DNA of 5,320 bases from JAJPJX01 sp964568355 (GTDB taxonomy: Bacteria > Acidobacteriota > Terriglobia > Bryobacterales > Bryobacteraceae): contig CAZMRK010000766.1 in assembly GCA_964568355.1 (NCBI GenBank), positions 1 through 5,320 of the forward strand, written 5' to 3'. Of this stretch, positions 1 to 5,320 are shown piece after piece. The position numbers and the translations under genes were made by a program. Each line of letters starts with the position of its first letter. Positions within the stretch are counted from its first letter, which is position 1. The notes beneath the pieces are model-generated. The model made no database searches and was not told the DNA's origin. It saw only the letters and a program-made list of their open reading frames with translations.

Positions 1-408
1 TTCTTCTGCGTGAGGCACGGCAGCGGGATTCTGTTCGGGTCCGACGAAACGCCGTTGCCGGCGCGGGAAGCCGGGCGGAACCGCCCGTCGCGATTCATTA
101 CGGCATTCGTGGCGGCGCAACTCGGGCTGCGGTTCGGCGCCTTTCCGCTGCGGGTGACCAACGAATGGGCGGGGAGCGTGGGATTTACGCCGGACGAATA
201 TCCGATCGTCGGTGTAATGGATGGAAAGCGCCAGTACGTGATCGCGGGTATGAGCGGTTCGGGGACGGCGGTGAGCTTCAACGCCGGCCGTTCGATTTGT
301 GCCTGCATTCAGGGCCGCGACGACGACGATTATCCGGCTGCGTATTTTGCGCCGAGCCGTTTGTTGAACCCGGCCGGCCATGGCTGGCCCATTTTGATGA
401 AGGACTAG
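1..408 (+). CDS. FAD-dependent oxidoreductase (DAO family), C-terminal fragment
   Basis: The reading frame is open from the first base and ends at TAG 406-408, giving 135 visible residues. A full-length DAO-type enzyme is roughly 350-450 residues, so the N-terminal Rossmann FAD-binding half lies upstream of the window. The GTG at position 10 is just an internal codon. What is visible fits the C-terminal part of the family: a WAG-x-GFTPDEYPIVG segment (residues 56-71), then a short strand and IAGMSGSGT (81-89), which corresponds to the late glycine-rich FAD-contacting loop, then NAGRSI, and near the end YPAAYFAPSRL (111-121). Such flavoproteins oxidise amines, amino acids or hydroxy acids, passing electrons to oxygen or a carrier; the substrate cannot be read from this part. 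A run of four Asp (107-110) comes from a short CGA/GAC repeat. The next gene follows after 13 bases, so it is probably the same operon. Family is fairly sure, substrate unknown. Confidence 0.85.
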   Translation, partial: FFCVRHGSGILFGSDETPLPAREAGRNRPSRFITAFVAAQLGLRFGAFPLRVTNEWAGSVGFTPDEYPIVGVMDGKRQYVIAGMSGSGTAVSFNAGRSICACIQGRDDDDYPAAYFAPSRLLNPAGHGWPILMKD

Positions 409-410
409 GG
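399..410 (+). promoter_or_regulatory. Shine-Dalgarno region before the HpcH-type aldolase
   Basis: GAAGGA lies at 399-404, inside the last codons of the preceding oxidoreductase, and AGGG at 407-410. GAAGGA is 6 bases from an ATG at 411 that opens only a nine-codon frame, but 17 bases from the aldolase ATG at 422. AGGG is 11 bases from 422, a usable but loose spacing. The ribosome signal is therefore better placed for the out-of-frame ATG than for the gene. Confidence 0.5.
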
Positions 411-440
411 ATGAAAAACCGATGCACGAAAGTCGAGTAA
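411..440 (+). other. Nine-codon mini-ORF overlapping the aldolase start
   Basis: ATG 411 opens a frame encoding MKNRCTKVE and stops at TAA 438-440, overlapping the first 19 bases of the aldolase gene in a different frame. It has the best-spaced Shine-Dalgarno sequence of this junction (GAAGGA, 6 bases away). It might be a short leader whose termination allows re-initiation at 422. Alternatively it may not be real: one extra A in the run of five at 414-418 would put ATG 411 in frame with the aldolase. Short chance frames of this kind are common, so confidence is low. Confidence 0.2.
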
Positions 441-1228
441 AGAAGCGCTGGGCGCAGGGCAAACCGGTGCTCGGAACGGTGGCACATTTCACGGATCCGG
501 CCAGCGCGGAGTTGATCGGGCTGATGGGATTTGACTGCCTGTGGATTGACCTGGAGCATCAGCCGCTGGGCATGGCCGAAGGGGCGAACATCATGAGGGC
601 CGCGCGGGTCAGCGATATGGATGTGATGGCGCGTCCGGCGAAGGGAGAGTTCATGCGGATGGCGCGGCTGCTGGAGGCGGGGGCATCGCTGATTATGTAT
701 CCGCGTTGCGAATCGCCGGAAGAAGCTCGGGAACTGGTACGCTGCGCAAAGTTTCCGCCGCTCGGCGAACGGGGATTTTTTAGCGCCAGTCCAGACAATC
801 CCTATAGCACGATGACGCCTAAGGAATATCTGAGCCAAGCCAACGACCAGACGATTCTGATCGCGCAGATCGAATCACCGAACGCGGTCAAGCAGGCCTC
901 GGCGATTGCGCAAGTGGACGGCATCGATATGTTGTTTTTCGGGCCGGGCGATTACTCGATGATTTCAGGAGTGGCCGGCGAGTTCCTGCTGCCGGTTGTG
1001 CAGGACGCGCTACGAGAGACGTGCCAGGCGGCCCTCGCGGCCGGAAAGCGCTTCGGCACAACGGTATCCGGCGTGGACTACACCCGAAGCATGCTCGAGA
1101 TCGGCGCAACGCTGCTTTGCTATGGCGGCGATTTGCATTTTGTCCGGCAAGCGTTGATCGATGTGCGGAAGCAATTCGGGCCGCTGGGATTCGAATTCGA
1201 ACCGAAGCTCCGGCATGATCGCTGGTAG
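422..1228 (+). CDS. HpcH/HpaI-family aldolase (2-keto acid aldolase)
   Basis: This 268-residue protein has the usual length for metal-dependent class II pyruvate aldolases such as 4-hydroxy-2-oxoheptanedioate aldolase (HpcH/HpaI) and 2-keto-3-deoxy sugar acid aldolases. These cytoplasmic (beta/alpha)8 enzymes split a 4-hydroxy-2-keto acid into pyruvate and an aldehyde. Visible landmarks are WIDLEH (41-46), with H46 matching the catalytic base H45 of HpaI; ARP (70-72), with R71 matching the keto-acid-binding R70; the metal ligand E151 in AQIES; and GPGD (174-177), with metal ligand D177. The dyad partner of the His is Asp84 in HpaI but Glu here (E85). PLGERGF (114-120) is the usual conserved loop. 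ATG 422 is the first possible start after an in-frame stop at 398-400 and gives a family-typical N-terminus. The gene lies 13 bases after the oxidoreductase and 12 before the aldo/keto reductase. Substrate not determinable; a citramalate- or citrate-type activity elsewhere in the superfamily is a less likely alternative. Confidence 0.9.
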   Translation: MHESRVKKRWAQGKPVLGTVAHFTDPASAELIGLMGFDCLWIDLEHQPLGMAEGANIMRAARVSDMDVMARPAKGEFMRMARLLEAGASLIMYPRCESPEEARELVRCAKFPPLGERGFFSASPDNPYSTMTPKEYLSQANDQTILIAQIESPNAVKQASAIAQVDGIDMLFFGPGDYSMISGVAGEFLLPVVQDALRETCQAALAAGKRFGTTVSGVDYTRSMLEIGATLLCYGGDLHFVRQALIDVRKQFGPLGFEFEPKLRHDRW

Positions 1229-1240
1229 GCGCTGCGAGAA

Positions 1241-2233
1241 ATGGACACCACGATGAGGAAACGGAAGTTCGGAAAGCTCGGATGGCAAGTGTCCGAGATC
1301 GGATTCGGCGCCTGGGCGATCGGCAGCAACTGGGGTCCGCAAAACGATGAAGACTCGGTGGCGGCCATTCACCGCGCGCTCGATTCGGGGTGCAACTTCA
1401 TCGACACAGCGCGCGCTTACGGCGACGGCCGCAGCGAGCGAGTGATCCGCCGGGCACTGCAAGACCGGCCGAACGGATCCGTTTATGTGGCTACCAAGGT
1501 TCCGCCGGTGCTGCCCGGCGACTGGCCGCCGGGACCGTACGACACCATCGAGGAGCGCTATCCGGCGGCGCACGTGGAGCGGGAAGTGGAAAAGAGCCTG
1601 CGCGACCTCGGCGTCGATTGTCTGGACCTGGTTCAGATTCACACCTGGATGCGGTCGTGGAACCGCCATCCGGCGCCGTTTGAGACGCTGCGGAAGCTGC
1701 GGGCGCAGGGCAAGCTGAAGGCGATCGGTGTCAGCACTCCGGAACACGATCAGCATGCGGTCACCGATCTGATCCGCGGCGGCTGGGTAGACACGGTGCA
1801 ACTGATCTACAACATCTTTTCGCAGGAGGCGCAGGAAGGCCTGCTGGAGGAAGCTGCCGCGCATGGCGTCGGCGTGATTGTGCGGGTGGCGTTCGACGAA
1901 AGCTCGCTCACCGGCAAGTTGACGGAATCGACGAAGTTTCCCGAAGGCGACATTCGCGGGGCGTACTTTGCAGGCGACCGGTTGGCTCGCACGGTCAAAC
2001 GGGTGAAGACAATTGAACAGACAATTGGCGCGGCGGAGCCGGACTTGGCTACTGCCGCATTGAAATTCGCACTCAAGCCGGCGGCGGTGTCGACGGTGAT
2101 TGCCGGTATACGCAACGCCGCGCAGGCGGAGATGAATTGCCGCGTCGGCGCGCTCGCGCCGATGAGCGATGAATTGGAGGCGAAGCTGCGAAAGCATTAC
2201 TGGCGTAGAGCGTTCTGGCATCAGGGTAAGTGA
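1241..2233 (+). CDS. Aldo/keto reductase
   Basis: A 330-residue TIM-barrel oxidoreductase, normal length for bacterial aldo/keto reductases, which use NAD(P)H to reduce aldehydes or ketones or run in reverse on sugars. The catalytic tetrad is complete: D55 and Y60 in FIDTARAYGDGRSE, K86 in VATKV, and H134 in LVQIH. Cofactor-side motifs are GKLKAIGVS (157-165), the NIFSQ segment (191-195), and VIAGIRNAAQAEMN (286-299), the family's C-terminal nucleotide-binding helix. The barrel loop that usually reads like 'PLxxGLLTGK' is VAFDESSLTGKL (216-227), a modest variation. The start at 1241 follows the previous stop by 12 bases with only a weak purine stretch. ATG 1253 (codon 5) would begin exactly where family members usually begin (MRKRKFGKLG), and is a real alternative. 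In context it could reduce the aldehyde released by the upstream aldolase or oxidise the incoming sugar; both are inference. Confidence 0.92.
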   Translation: MDTTMRKRKFGKLGWQVSEIGFGAWAIGSNWGPQNDEDSVAAIHRALDSGCNFIDTARAYGDGRSERVIRRALQDRPNGSVYVATKVPPVLPGDWPPGPYDTIEERYPAAHVEREVEKSLRDLGVDCLDLVQIHTWMRSWNRHPAPFETLRKLRAQGKLKAIGVSTPEHDQHAVTDLIRGGWVDTVQLIYNIFSQEAQEGLLEEAAAHGVGVIVRVAFDESSLTGKLTESTKFPEGDIRGAYFAGDRLARTVKRVKTIEQTIGAAEPDLATAALKFALKPAAVSTVIAGIRNAAQAEMNCRVGALAPMSDELEAKLRKHYWRRAFWHQGK

Positions 2234-2257
2234 GTCCGCTTGCGGTCAACAACGAAC

Positions 2258-2263
2258 AGGGAG
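2258..2263 (+). promoter_or_regulatory. Shine-Dalgarno sequence deciding the Gfo/Idh/MocA start
   Basis: AGGGAG sits 8 bases before ATG 2272. It favours that start over the longer in-frame GTG at 2230, which overlaps the previous stop as GTGA and would add 14 residues that do not look like part of the Rossmann fold. Confidence 0.75.
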
Positions 2264-2271
2264 CATGGAAG

Positions 2272-3336
2272 ATGGAAGGCGATGTTGTCCGGATCGGTCT
2301 CCTGGGTTGCGGGACCATTTCTCAGTTCGCTCACATCCCTGCCCTGACGAGGGCGCAGGGAATCCAGTTCGCGGCCATCTGTGATGGCGGCTCGGATCTG
2401 CTGGAGACGATCGGGGCGCGGGCAGGGGTGTCGAACCTCTTCACCGACTATCGGGAATTTCTGGAGAAAGGCGGTATCGACGCGGTGCTGATCGCGGCGC
2501 CGGACGAGTTCCATCTGCCTCTCGCGCGACAGGCTCTAGAAGCCGGTAAGCATGTGCTGGTGGAGAAGCCGCTTGCGGTTGATAGCAATGCCTGCATGCA
2601 GTTGCTGCAGGTTGTCGAACAATCCGGCAGGAAGCTCCAGGTGGGGTGCATGAAGCGCCATGATCCGGGGATCGCATTTGCACAAACCTTCGTGAAAGAG
2701 CGCCTGGGTGAGATCATTTCGGCCAGCGGCTGGTATCGCGACTCCCTGTTCCGCTATGAGATGCAGACTGCGATTCTGCCGCGCCCGGTGACCAGTCCGA
2801 GGTCGATCCGTCCGGCGGCGGATCCGAAGACGTCTGACCGGCGGCATTACTCGCTGGTTACGCATGGAGCCCATCTGTTCGACACGCTGCGCTTTCTGGC
2901 AGGCGACGTTTCCTCGGTCAACGCGGCACTGGCCGAGAAGTGTAACCAGTATTCCTGGCACGGTCTGCTGCATTTTGAATCCGGCGCGCTGGGACACTTT
3001 GAGCTTTCGGTGAAGACCAGCGGCGATTACGCCGAGGGCTACCTGGTCCACGGCGAGCACGGGAGCGTCGAAATTCAAACATTCCTGCCTTTTTACTACC
3101 GGCCAAGCAAAGTGCGCGCCTTTGACGGGCGGACGCAGCAGTGGCACACTCCGCTGGGGGCCAATAGCAATCCGTATAAGAATCAGATCGAAGCCTTCGC
3201 CAGGGCAATCCTGGAAGATCGGCCGACGAATCCCGACGCCGCCGACGGCTGGGCCGCAGTCAGCCTGTTGGAAGGCGTGGAGGAATCGGTGAACCGCGGC
3301 GCGCGCGTCACAGTAGAAGGGCCGGTCAGGACGTGA
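2272..3336 (+). CDS. Gfo/Idh/MocA-family NAD(P)-dependent oxidoreductase
   Basis: From ATG 2272 the product is 354 residues, typical for this family of dehydrogenases acting on sugars, inositols and related polyols. The N-terminal Rossmann domain starts at once with IGLLGCG (8-14), the GxxGxG dinucleotide loop. PDEFHLPLARQALEAGKHV (77-95) leads to the family signature VEKPLAVD (97-104), with K99 the conserved Lys. The C-terminal alpha/beta domain contains THGAHLFDTLRFLAG (197-211); H201 aligns with the catalytic His of inositol dehydrogenase, while the Asp partner position seems to be T197, as in many family members. A Pro/Ser/Arg-rich loop at 168-190 precedes it. The start was chosen for AGGGAG 8 bases upstream and because the fold begins immediately; GTG 2230 is the alternative. 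The stop overlaps the next gene's GTG by four bases, implying translational coupling with the isomerase-like protein. This pairing is common in sugar and 3-keto-glycoside catabolism. Substrate unknown. Confidence 0.93.
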   Translation: MEGDVVRIGLLGCGTISQFAHIPALTRAQGIQFAAICDGGSDLLETIGARAGVSNLFTDYREFLEKGGIDAVLIAAPDEFHLPLARQALEAGKHVLVEKPLAVDSNACMQLLQVVEQSGRKLQVGCMKRHDPGIAFAQTFVKERLGEIISASGWYRDSLFRYEMQTAILPRPVTSPRSIRPAADPKTSDRRHYSLVTHGAHLFDTLRFLAGDVSSVNAALAEKCNQYSWHGLLHFESGALGHFELSVKTSGDYAEGYLVHGEHGSVEIQTFLPFYYRPSKVRAFDGRTQQWHTPLGANSNPYKNQIEAFARAILEDRPTNPDAADGWAAVSLLEGVEESVNRGARVTVEGPVRT

Positions 3337-4175
3337 TCAGCGAACAGATCGGCGTTTTTTCGCGAACCTTCGCGCGGCCGGCAATAGACGCGGTGCTGGA
3401 TGTCATTTGCGCGCATGGCCTTTCCAATGTCCACTTCAATTTCAGTTCGGCCGGGTTGACGAGCCTGCCGGATGCGATCGGTCGGGAGTTGTGCGATGAA
3501 ATCCGGGAGAAGTTCGAAGACCGGCGCCTGGTGATGACCTCGGTGTCTGCGACGTTCAATGCGATCCACCCCGATGTGCGGCAGCGCGAATTGGACATCC
3601 GGCGGGCGTGCGGAATCATCGAGTCCTGCCCACGCATCGGGGCGCCCATGGCGAGCCTGTGCAGCGGGACGCGCGATCCGCAGGATATGTGGAAGCGGCA
3701 TGCGGCGAATGATCTTCCGGATGCCTGGGCGGACCTGCTGGCGACGCTGGGCCGCTTGCTGCCCGTGGCCGAGGCCGCGGCGGTGACGCTTGGCATTGAG
3801 CCGGAGCATAACAATGTCGTCAACTCGGCGGAGAAGGCCCGGCGGCTGCTGGATGAGCTGCGGTCGCCCTCTTTGCGCATTATTCTGGATGGCGCGAATC
3901 TCTTTGATGGTACCGAGCCGCCGGCGCAGGCGGACGTGTTGAGCCGCGCGGTTGACCTTCTGGGGAGCGACATCGTGCTGGCTCACGCGAAGGACATCCC
4001 GCATCCGGCGCGGCCGAGCTATGCAGCCGGGCGGGGCCTGCTCGACTGGTCAACCTATCTCGGCGTGTTGAACAAGAGCGGCTATGGCGGTCCGCTGGTG
4101 CTGCATGGGCTGAGGGAAGATGAGGTCCCGGGCAGCATCCAATTCTTGAAGGACAAGCTCAATGCCATTTATTAA
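3333..4175 (+). CDS. TIM-barrel sugar phosphate isomerase/epimerase-like protein
   Basis: A 280-residue protein of the xylose-isomerase-like TIM-barrel (AP endonuclease 2) superfamily, whose members isomerise, epimerise or dehydrate sugars with a divalent metal. Candidate metal ligands, strand by strand, are E156 in LGIEPEHNNVVN, D186 in IILDGANLF, and H218 in LAHAKD. The final strand reads YGGPLVLHGL (251-260), where many relatives carry Glu; here H258 or the nearby E262 would have to serve. IGVFSRTF at the N-terminus is the first barrel strand, and SGTRDPQDMW (111-120) is a typical conserved loop. The GTG at 3333 is the start: it forms the GTGA overlap with the previous stop, has GAAGGG 11 bases upstream, and gives strand one at residue 6. 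The 3' end overlaps the hydrolase by 14 bases. It probably acts on the same substrate series as the Gfo/Idh/MocA enzyme. Family is confident; whether isomerase, epimerase or dehydratase is not. Confidence 0.88.
   Translation: MISEQIGVFSRTFARPAIDAVLDVICAHGLSNVHFNFSSAGLTSLPDAIGRELCDEIREKFEDRRLVMTSVSATFNAIHPDVRQRELDIRRACGIIESCPRIGAPMASLCSGTRDPQDMWKRHAANDLPDAWADLLATLGRLLPVAEAAAVTLGIEPEHNNVVNSAEKARRLLDELRSPSLRIILDGANLFDGTEPPAQADVLSRAVDLLGSDIVLAHAKDIPHPARPSYAAGRGLLDWSTYLGVLNKSGYGGPLVLHGLREDEVPGSIQFLKDKLNAIY
4148..4153 (+). promoter_or_regulatory. Shine-Dalgarno sequence of the alpha/beta hydrolase
   Basis: GAAGGA lies inside the last codons of the isomerase-like gene, 8 bases before ATG 4162. It confirms the start that overlaps the previous gene by 14 bases. 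Confidence 0.7.
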
Positions 4176-4995
4176 ACACGATGGAATCCGTTTTTATTAC
4201 GAAGAATCAGGTGAAGGATCGCCGCTAGTATTCTGCCACGGCCTCACCGGGAGTCTGGAACAACCGAAGGAACTGCTGGGGGAATTCCCCGGCGTGCGTC
4301 GCGTTGTGTGGGATGCGCGTGGGCATGGCCGGACCGAGGTGGGTCCGCCAGAGGCCTTCAACTTTCGGATGTTTGCGAAGGACTTGGGCGCGCTGCTGGA
4401 TGAACTGGGAATCGGTGAAGCGGTGGTGGGCGGGATCTCTATGGGCGCAGCGGTGTCGGCGCGGTTCGCCATCGACCATCCGGGCCGGGCGCGGGCGCTG
4501 GTGCTGGTCCGCCCGGCATGGCTCGACCAAGGACTGCCCGAAGGTCTTCGCCTCTATCCCATTGCGGCAGAGTACCTGGGCGCACACGGCGCTCAGGAAG
4601 GTCGGGAGTTGTTCGTGGCGTTACCGGAATTTCGGGCGCTTGCCGAAAAGGAGCCGGATGCCGCTGCGAGTCTGCTGGGCCAGTTTACCCTGGAGGGCGC
4701 CGTGGAGCGAAGACATCGTCTGCATGGCATTCCGCGCGATGCTCCCATTCACGACTGGCGGGAAGCGGACCTTTTGCAAATTCCCACGCTGGTGATCGGC
4801 AACGAGCCGGATTACGTGCATCCGTGGTCTTATGCCGCCGCCTGGGCGGAACATCTGCCTTGCGCCCGGCTGGTAAAAACGCCGTCGCGTCACAGAGAAT
4901 TCCCGGCGCACGCCGAAAGCGTGCGGCGGAACCTGGCGGCATTTCTCGATGACATATACCCGAATCAGAACACAAAGGAGCTGTCATGTCGGTGA
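4162..4995 (+). CDS. Alpha/beta hydrolase (lactonase/esterase-like)
   Basis: A 277-residue soluble alpha/beta-hydrolase-fold protein with no signal peptide or membrane segment. Landmarks in order: HG (26-27), the oxyanion-hole region after strand 3; VVWDARGHGRTE (48-59), the conserved strand-4 turn; GGISMGA (90-96), the nucleophile elbow with S93; D217 in LVIGNEPDYVHP, the acid; and H244 in SRHREFPAH, the likely catalytic His, with H250 a less likely candidate. A helical cap covers about 125-200. The closest well-known type is the 3-oxoadipate enol-lactonase/esterase group, so lactone or ester hydrolysis is the natural guess, but family membership does not fix the reaction. The gene begins inside the previous one (14-base overlap, good Shine-Dalgarno) and its last ten bases overlap the next gene. 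In an oxidative sugar pathway it could open the lactone made by a dehydrogenase; this is inference. Confidence 0.9.
   Translation: MPFIKHDGIRFYYEESGEGSPLVFCHGLTGSLEQPKELLGEFPGVRRVVWDARGHGRTEVGPPEAFNFRMFAKDLGALLDELGIGEAVVGGISMGAAVSARFAIDHPGRARALVLVRPAWLDQGLPEGLRLYPIAAEYLGAHGAQEGRELFVALPEFRALAEKEPDAAASLLGQFTLEGAVERRHRLHGIPRDAPIHDWREADLLQIPTLVIGNEPDYVHPWSYAAAWAEHLPCARLVKTPSRHREFPAHAESVRRNLAAFLDDIYPNQNTKELSCR
4974..4980 (+). promoter_or_regulatory. Shine-Dalgarno sequence of the VOC-family gene
   Basis: AAAGGAG is the strongest ribosome binding site in the window, 5 bases before ATG 4986. It lies inside the hydrolase gene, whose last codons it forms, and supports a ten-base gene overlap. Confidence 0.8.
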
Positions 4996-5320
4996 CCGCC
5001 ATCCGCCATTCCGGAATCGTGGTGAGCAATCTTGCCACGTCGCTGCCGTTTTACCGTGACCTGCTGGGGTTGCAGGTCTGGTGGGACCAGATCGAAGAAG
5101 GGCCTTTTGTGGAAGCGGTAACCGGCGTAGCTGGCGCGCGCATCCACACCGTGAAGCTGAAGGCACCAGACGGCGTTTCGATAGAACTGCTGCAGTATTT
5201 GAACACGCCGACGCCCGTGCCGCCGCCCACGCGTGCCAACGACGTGGGGTGCAATCATGTCGCATTGCAGGTTCGCGATCTGGACGCGCTGTACGGGCGG
5301 GCGGTGGAGCAGGGCATCCG
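4986..5320 (+). CDS. VOC/glyoxalase-fold protein, 3' end cut by the window
   Basis: An open frame runs from ATG 4986 to the window end, giving 111 complete codons without a stop. The N-terminus IRHSGIVVSNLATSLPFYRDLLGL (from residue 6) is the classic opening of the vicinal oxygen chelate fold: strand, then the helix with FYRDLLG. Metal-ligand candidates are H8, E67 in SIELLQY and H91 in CNHVALQV, the last starting the second beta-alpha-beta-beta-beta module; the fourth ligand, usually Glu, would lie past the end. Members include glyoxalase I, methylmalonyl-CoA epimerase, extradiol dioxygenases and resistance proteins, typically 130-150 residues for single-unit types, so perhaps 20-40 residues are missing. 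The start is fixed by AAAGGAG and family alignment. It is translationally coupled to the hydrolase through a ten-base overlap. An epimerase or isomerase role, or detoxification of a reactive aldehyde, would fit the operon, but neither can be decided here. Confidence 0.87.
   Translation, partial: MSVTAIRHSGIVVSNLATSLPFYRDLLGLQVWWDQIEEGPFVEAVTGVAGARIHTVKLKAPDGVSIELLQYLNTPTPVPPPTRANDVGCNHVALQVRDLDALYGRAVEQGI

Noticed and set aside
316..330. Short CGA/GAC trinucleotide run encoding four Asp
   Set aside because: Too short to be a meaningful repeat and in frame in a coding region.
278..838. 186-codon minus-strand open frame across the oxidoreductase/aldolase junction
   Set aside because: No family motif and low-complexity basic composition; it overlaps two confident genes.
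1190..1201. Perfect 12-base palindrome TTCGAATTCGAA as a possible operator
   Set aside because: It encodes conserved-looking residues (FEFE) inside the aldolase 3' end, and there is no promoter next to it. A chance palindrome is more likely.
1010..2221. 403-codon open frame on the minus strand opposite the aldolase end and the aldo/keto reductase
   Set aside because: The translation is rich in Arg, His and Gln with no recognisable motif, and the + strand reductase is certain. Long antisense frames are expected from GC-rich codon usage.
2234..2271. The largest gap in the window, examined for a promoter or terminator
   Set aside because: No GC-rich hairpin with a T-run and no convincing -35/-10 pair; it holds only the Shine-Dalgarno sequence.
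2592..2610. Palindromic CTGCATGCAG followed by CTGCAG
   Set aside because: Lies well inside the Gfo/Idh/MocA coding region, with no sign of a regulatory or repeat role.
3183..4004. 273-codon minus-strand open frame opposite the TIM-barrel gene
   Set aside because: Arg/His-rich shadow with no domain motif, fully covered by a confident + strand gene.

Overview
The window looks like a piece of a bacterial chromosome with high GC content and almost no non-coding DNA. All seven genes lie on the + strand and are separated by at most 38 bases. The second half is chained by start/stop overlaps of 4, 14 and 10 bases. The mix of families (FAD oxidoreductase, HpcH/HpaI aldolase, aldo/keto reductase, Gfo/Idh/MocA dehydrogenase, TIM-barrel isomerase, alpha/beta hydrolase, VOC protein) is what large soil heterotrophs carry in accessory catabolic operons. 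An Acidobacteriota/Solibacter-like source is my best guess, made from memory of similar proteins; Planctomycetota or Proteobacteria are not excluded.

Layout. 1-408: C-terminal part of a FAD-dependent DAO-type oxidoreductase, whose start lies outside the window. 422-1228: HpcH/HpaI-family aldolase. 1241-2233: aldo/keto reductase with an intact D-Y-K-H tetrad. 2272-3336: Gfo/Idh/MocA NAD(P)-dependent oxidoreductase. 3333-4175: TIM-barrel sugar isomerase/epimerase-like protein with a GTG start. 4162-4995: alpha/beta hydrolase with a Ser-Asp-His triad. 4986-5320: VOC (glyoxalase-fold) protein, cut by the window end. I see no RNA gene, mobile element, CRISPR array, promoter or terminator, and no gene-free stretch over 40 bases.

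How they may work together (inference). The set can be read as a non-phosphorylating route for an unusual sugar, sugar acid or similar hydroxylated carbon source. Dehydrogenases (DAO, Gfo/Idh/MocA) would oxidise it, the alpha/beta hydrolase would open a lactone or ester, the TIM-barrel protein would isomerise or epimerise, and the HpcH aldolase would split a 2-keto acid into pyruvate (or a related keto acid) plus an aldehyde. The aldo/keto reductase could then reduce that aldehyde. The VOC role is open. No dehydratase, kinase, transporter or regulator is visible, so the substrate cannot be named. The most unusual local signal is at the aldolase start: the best-spaced Shine-Dalgarno sequence serves a nine-codon out-of-frame mini-ORF rather than the gene's own ATG.
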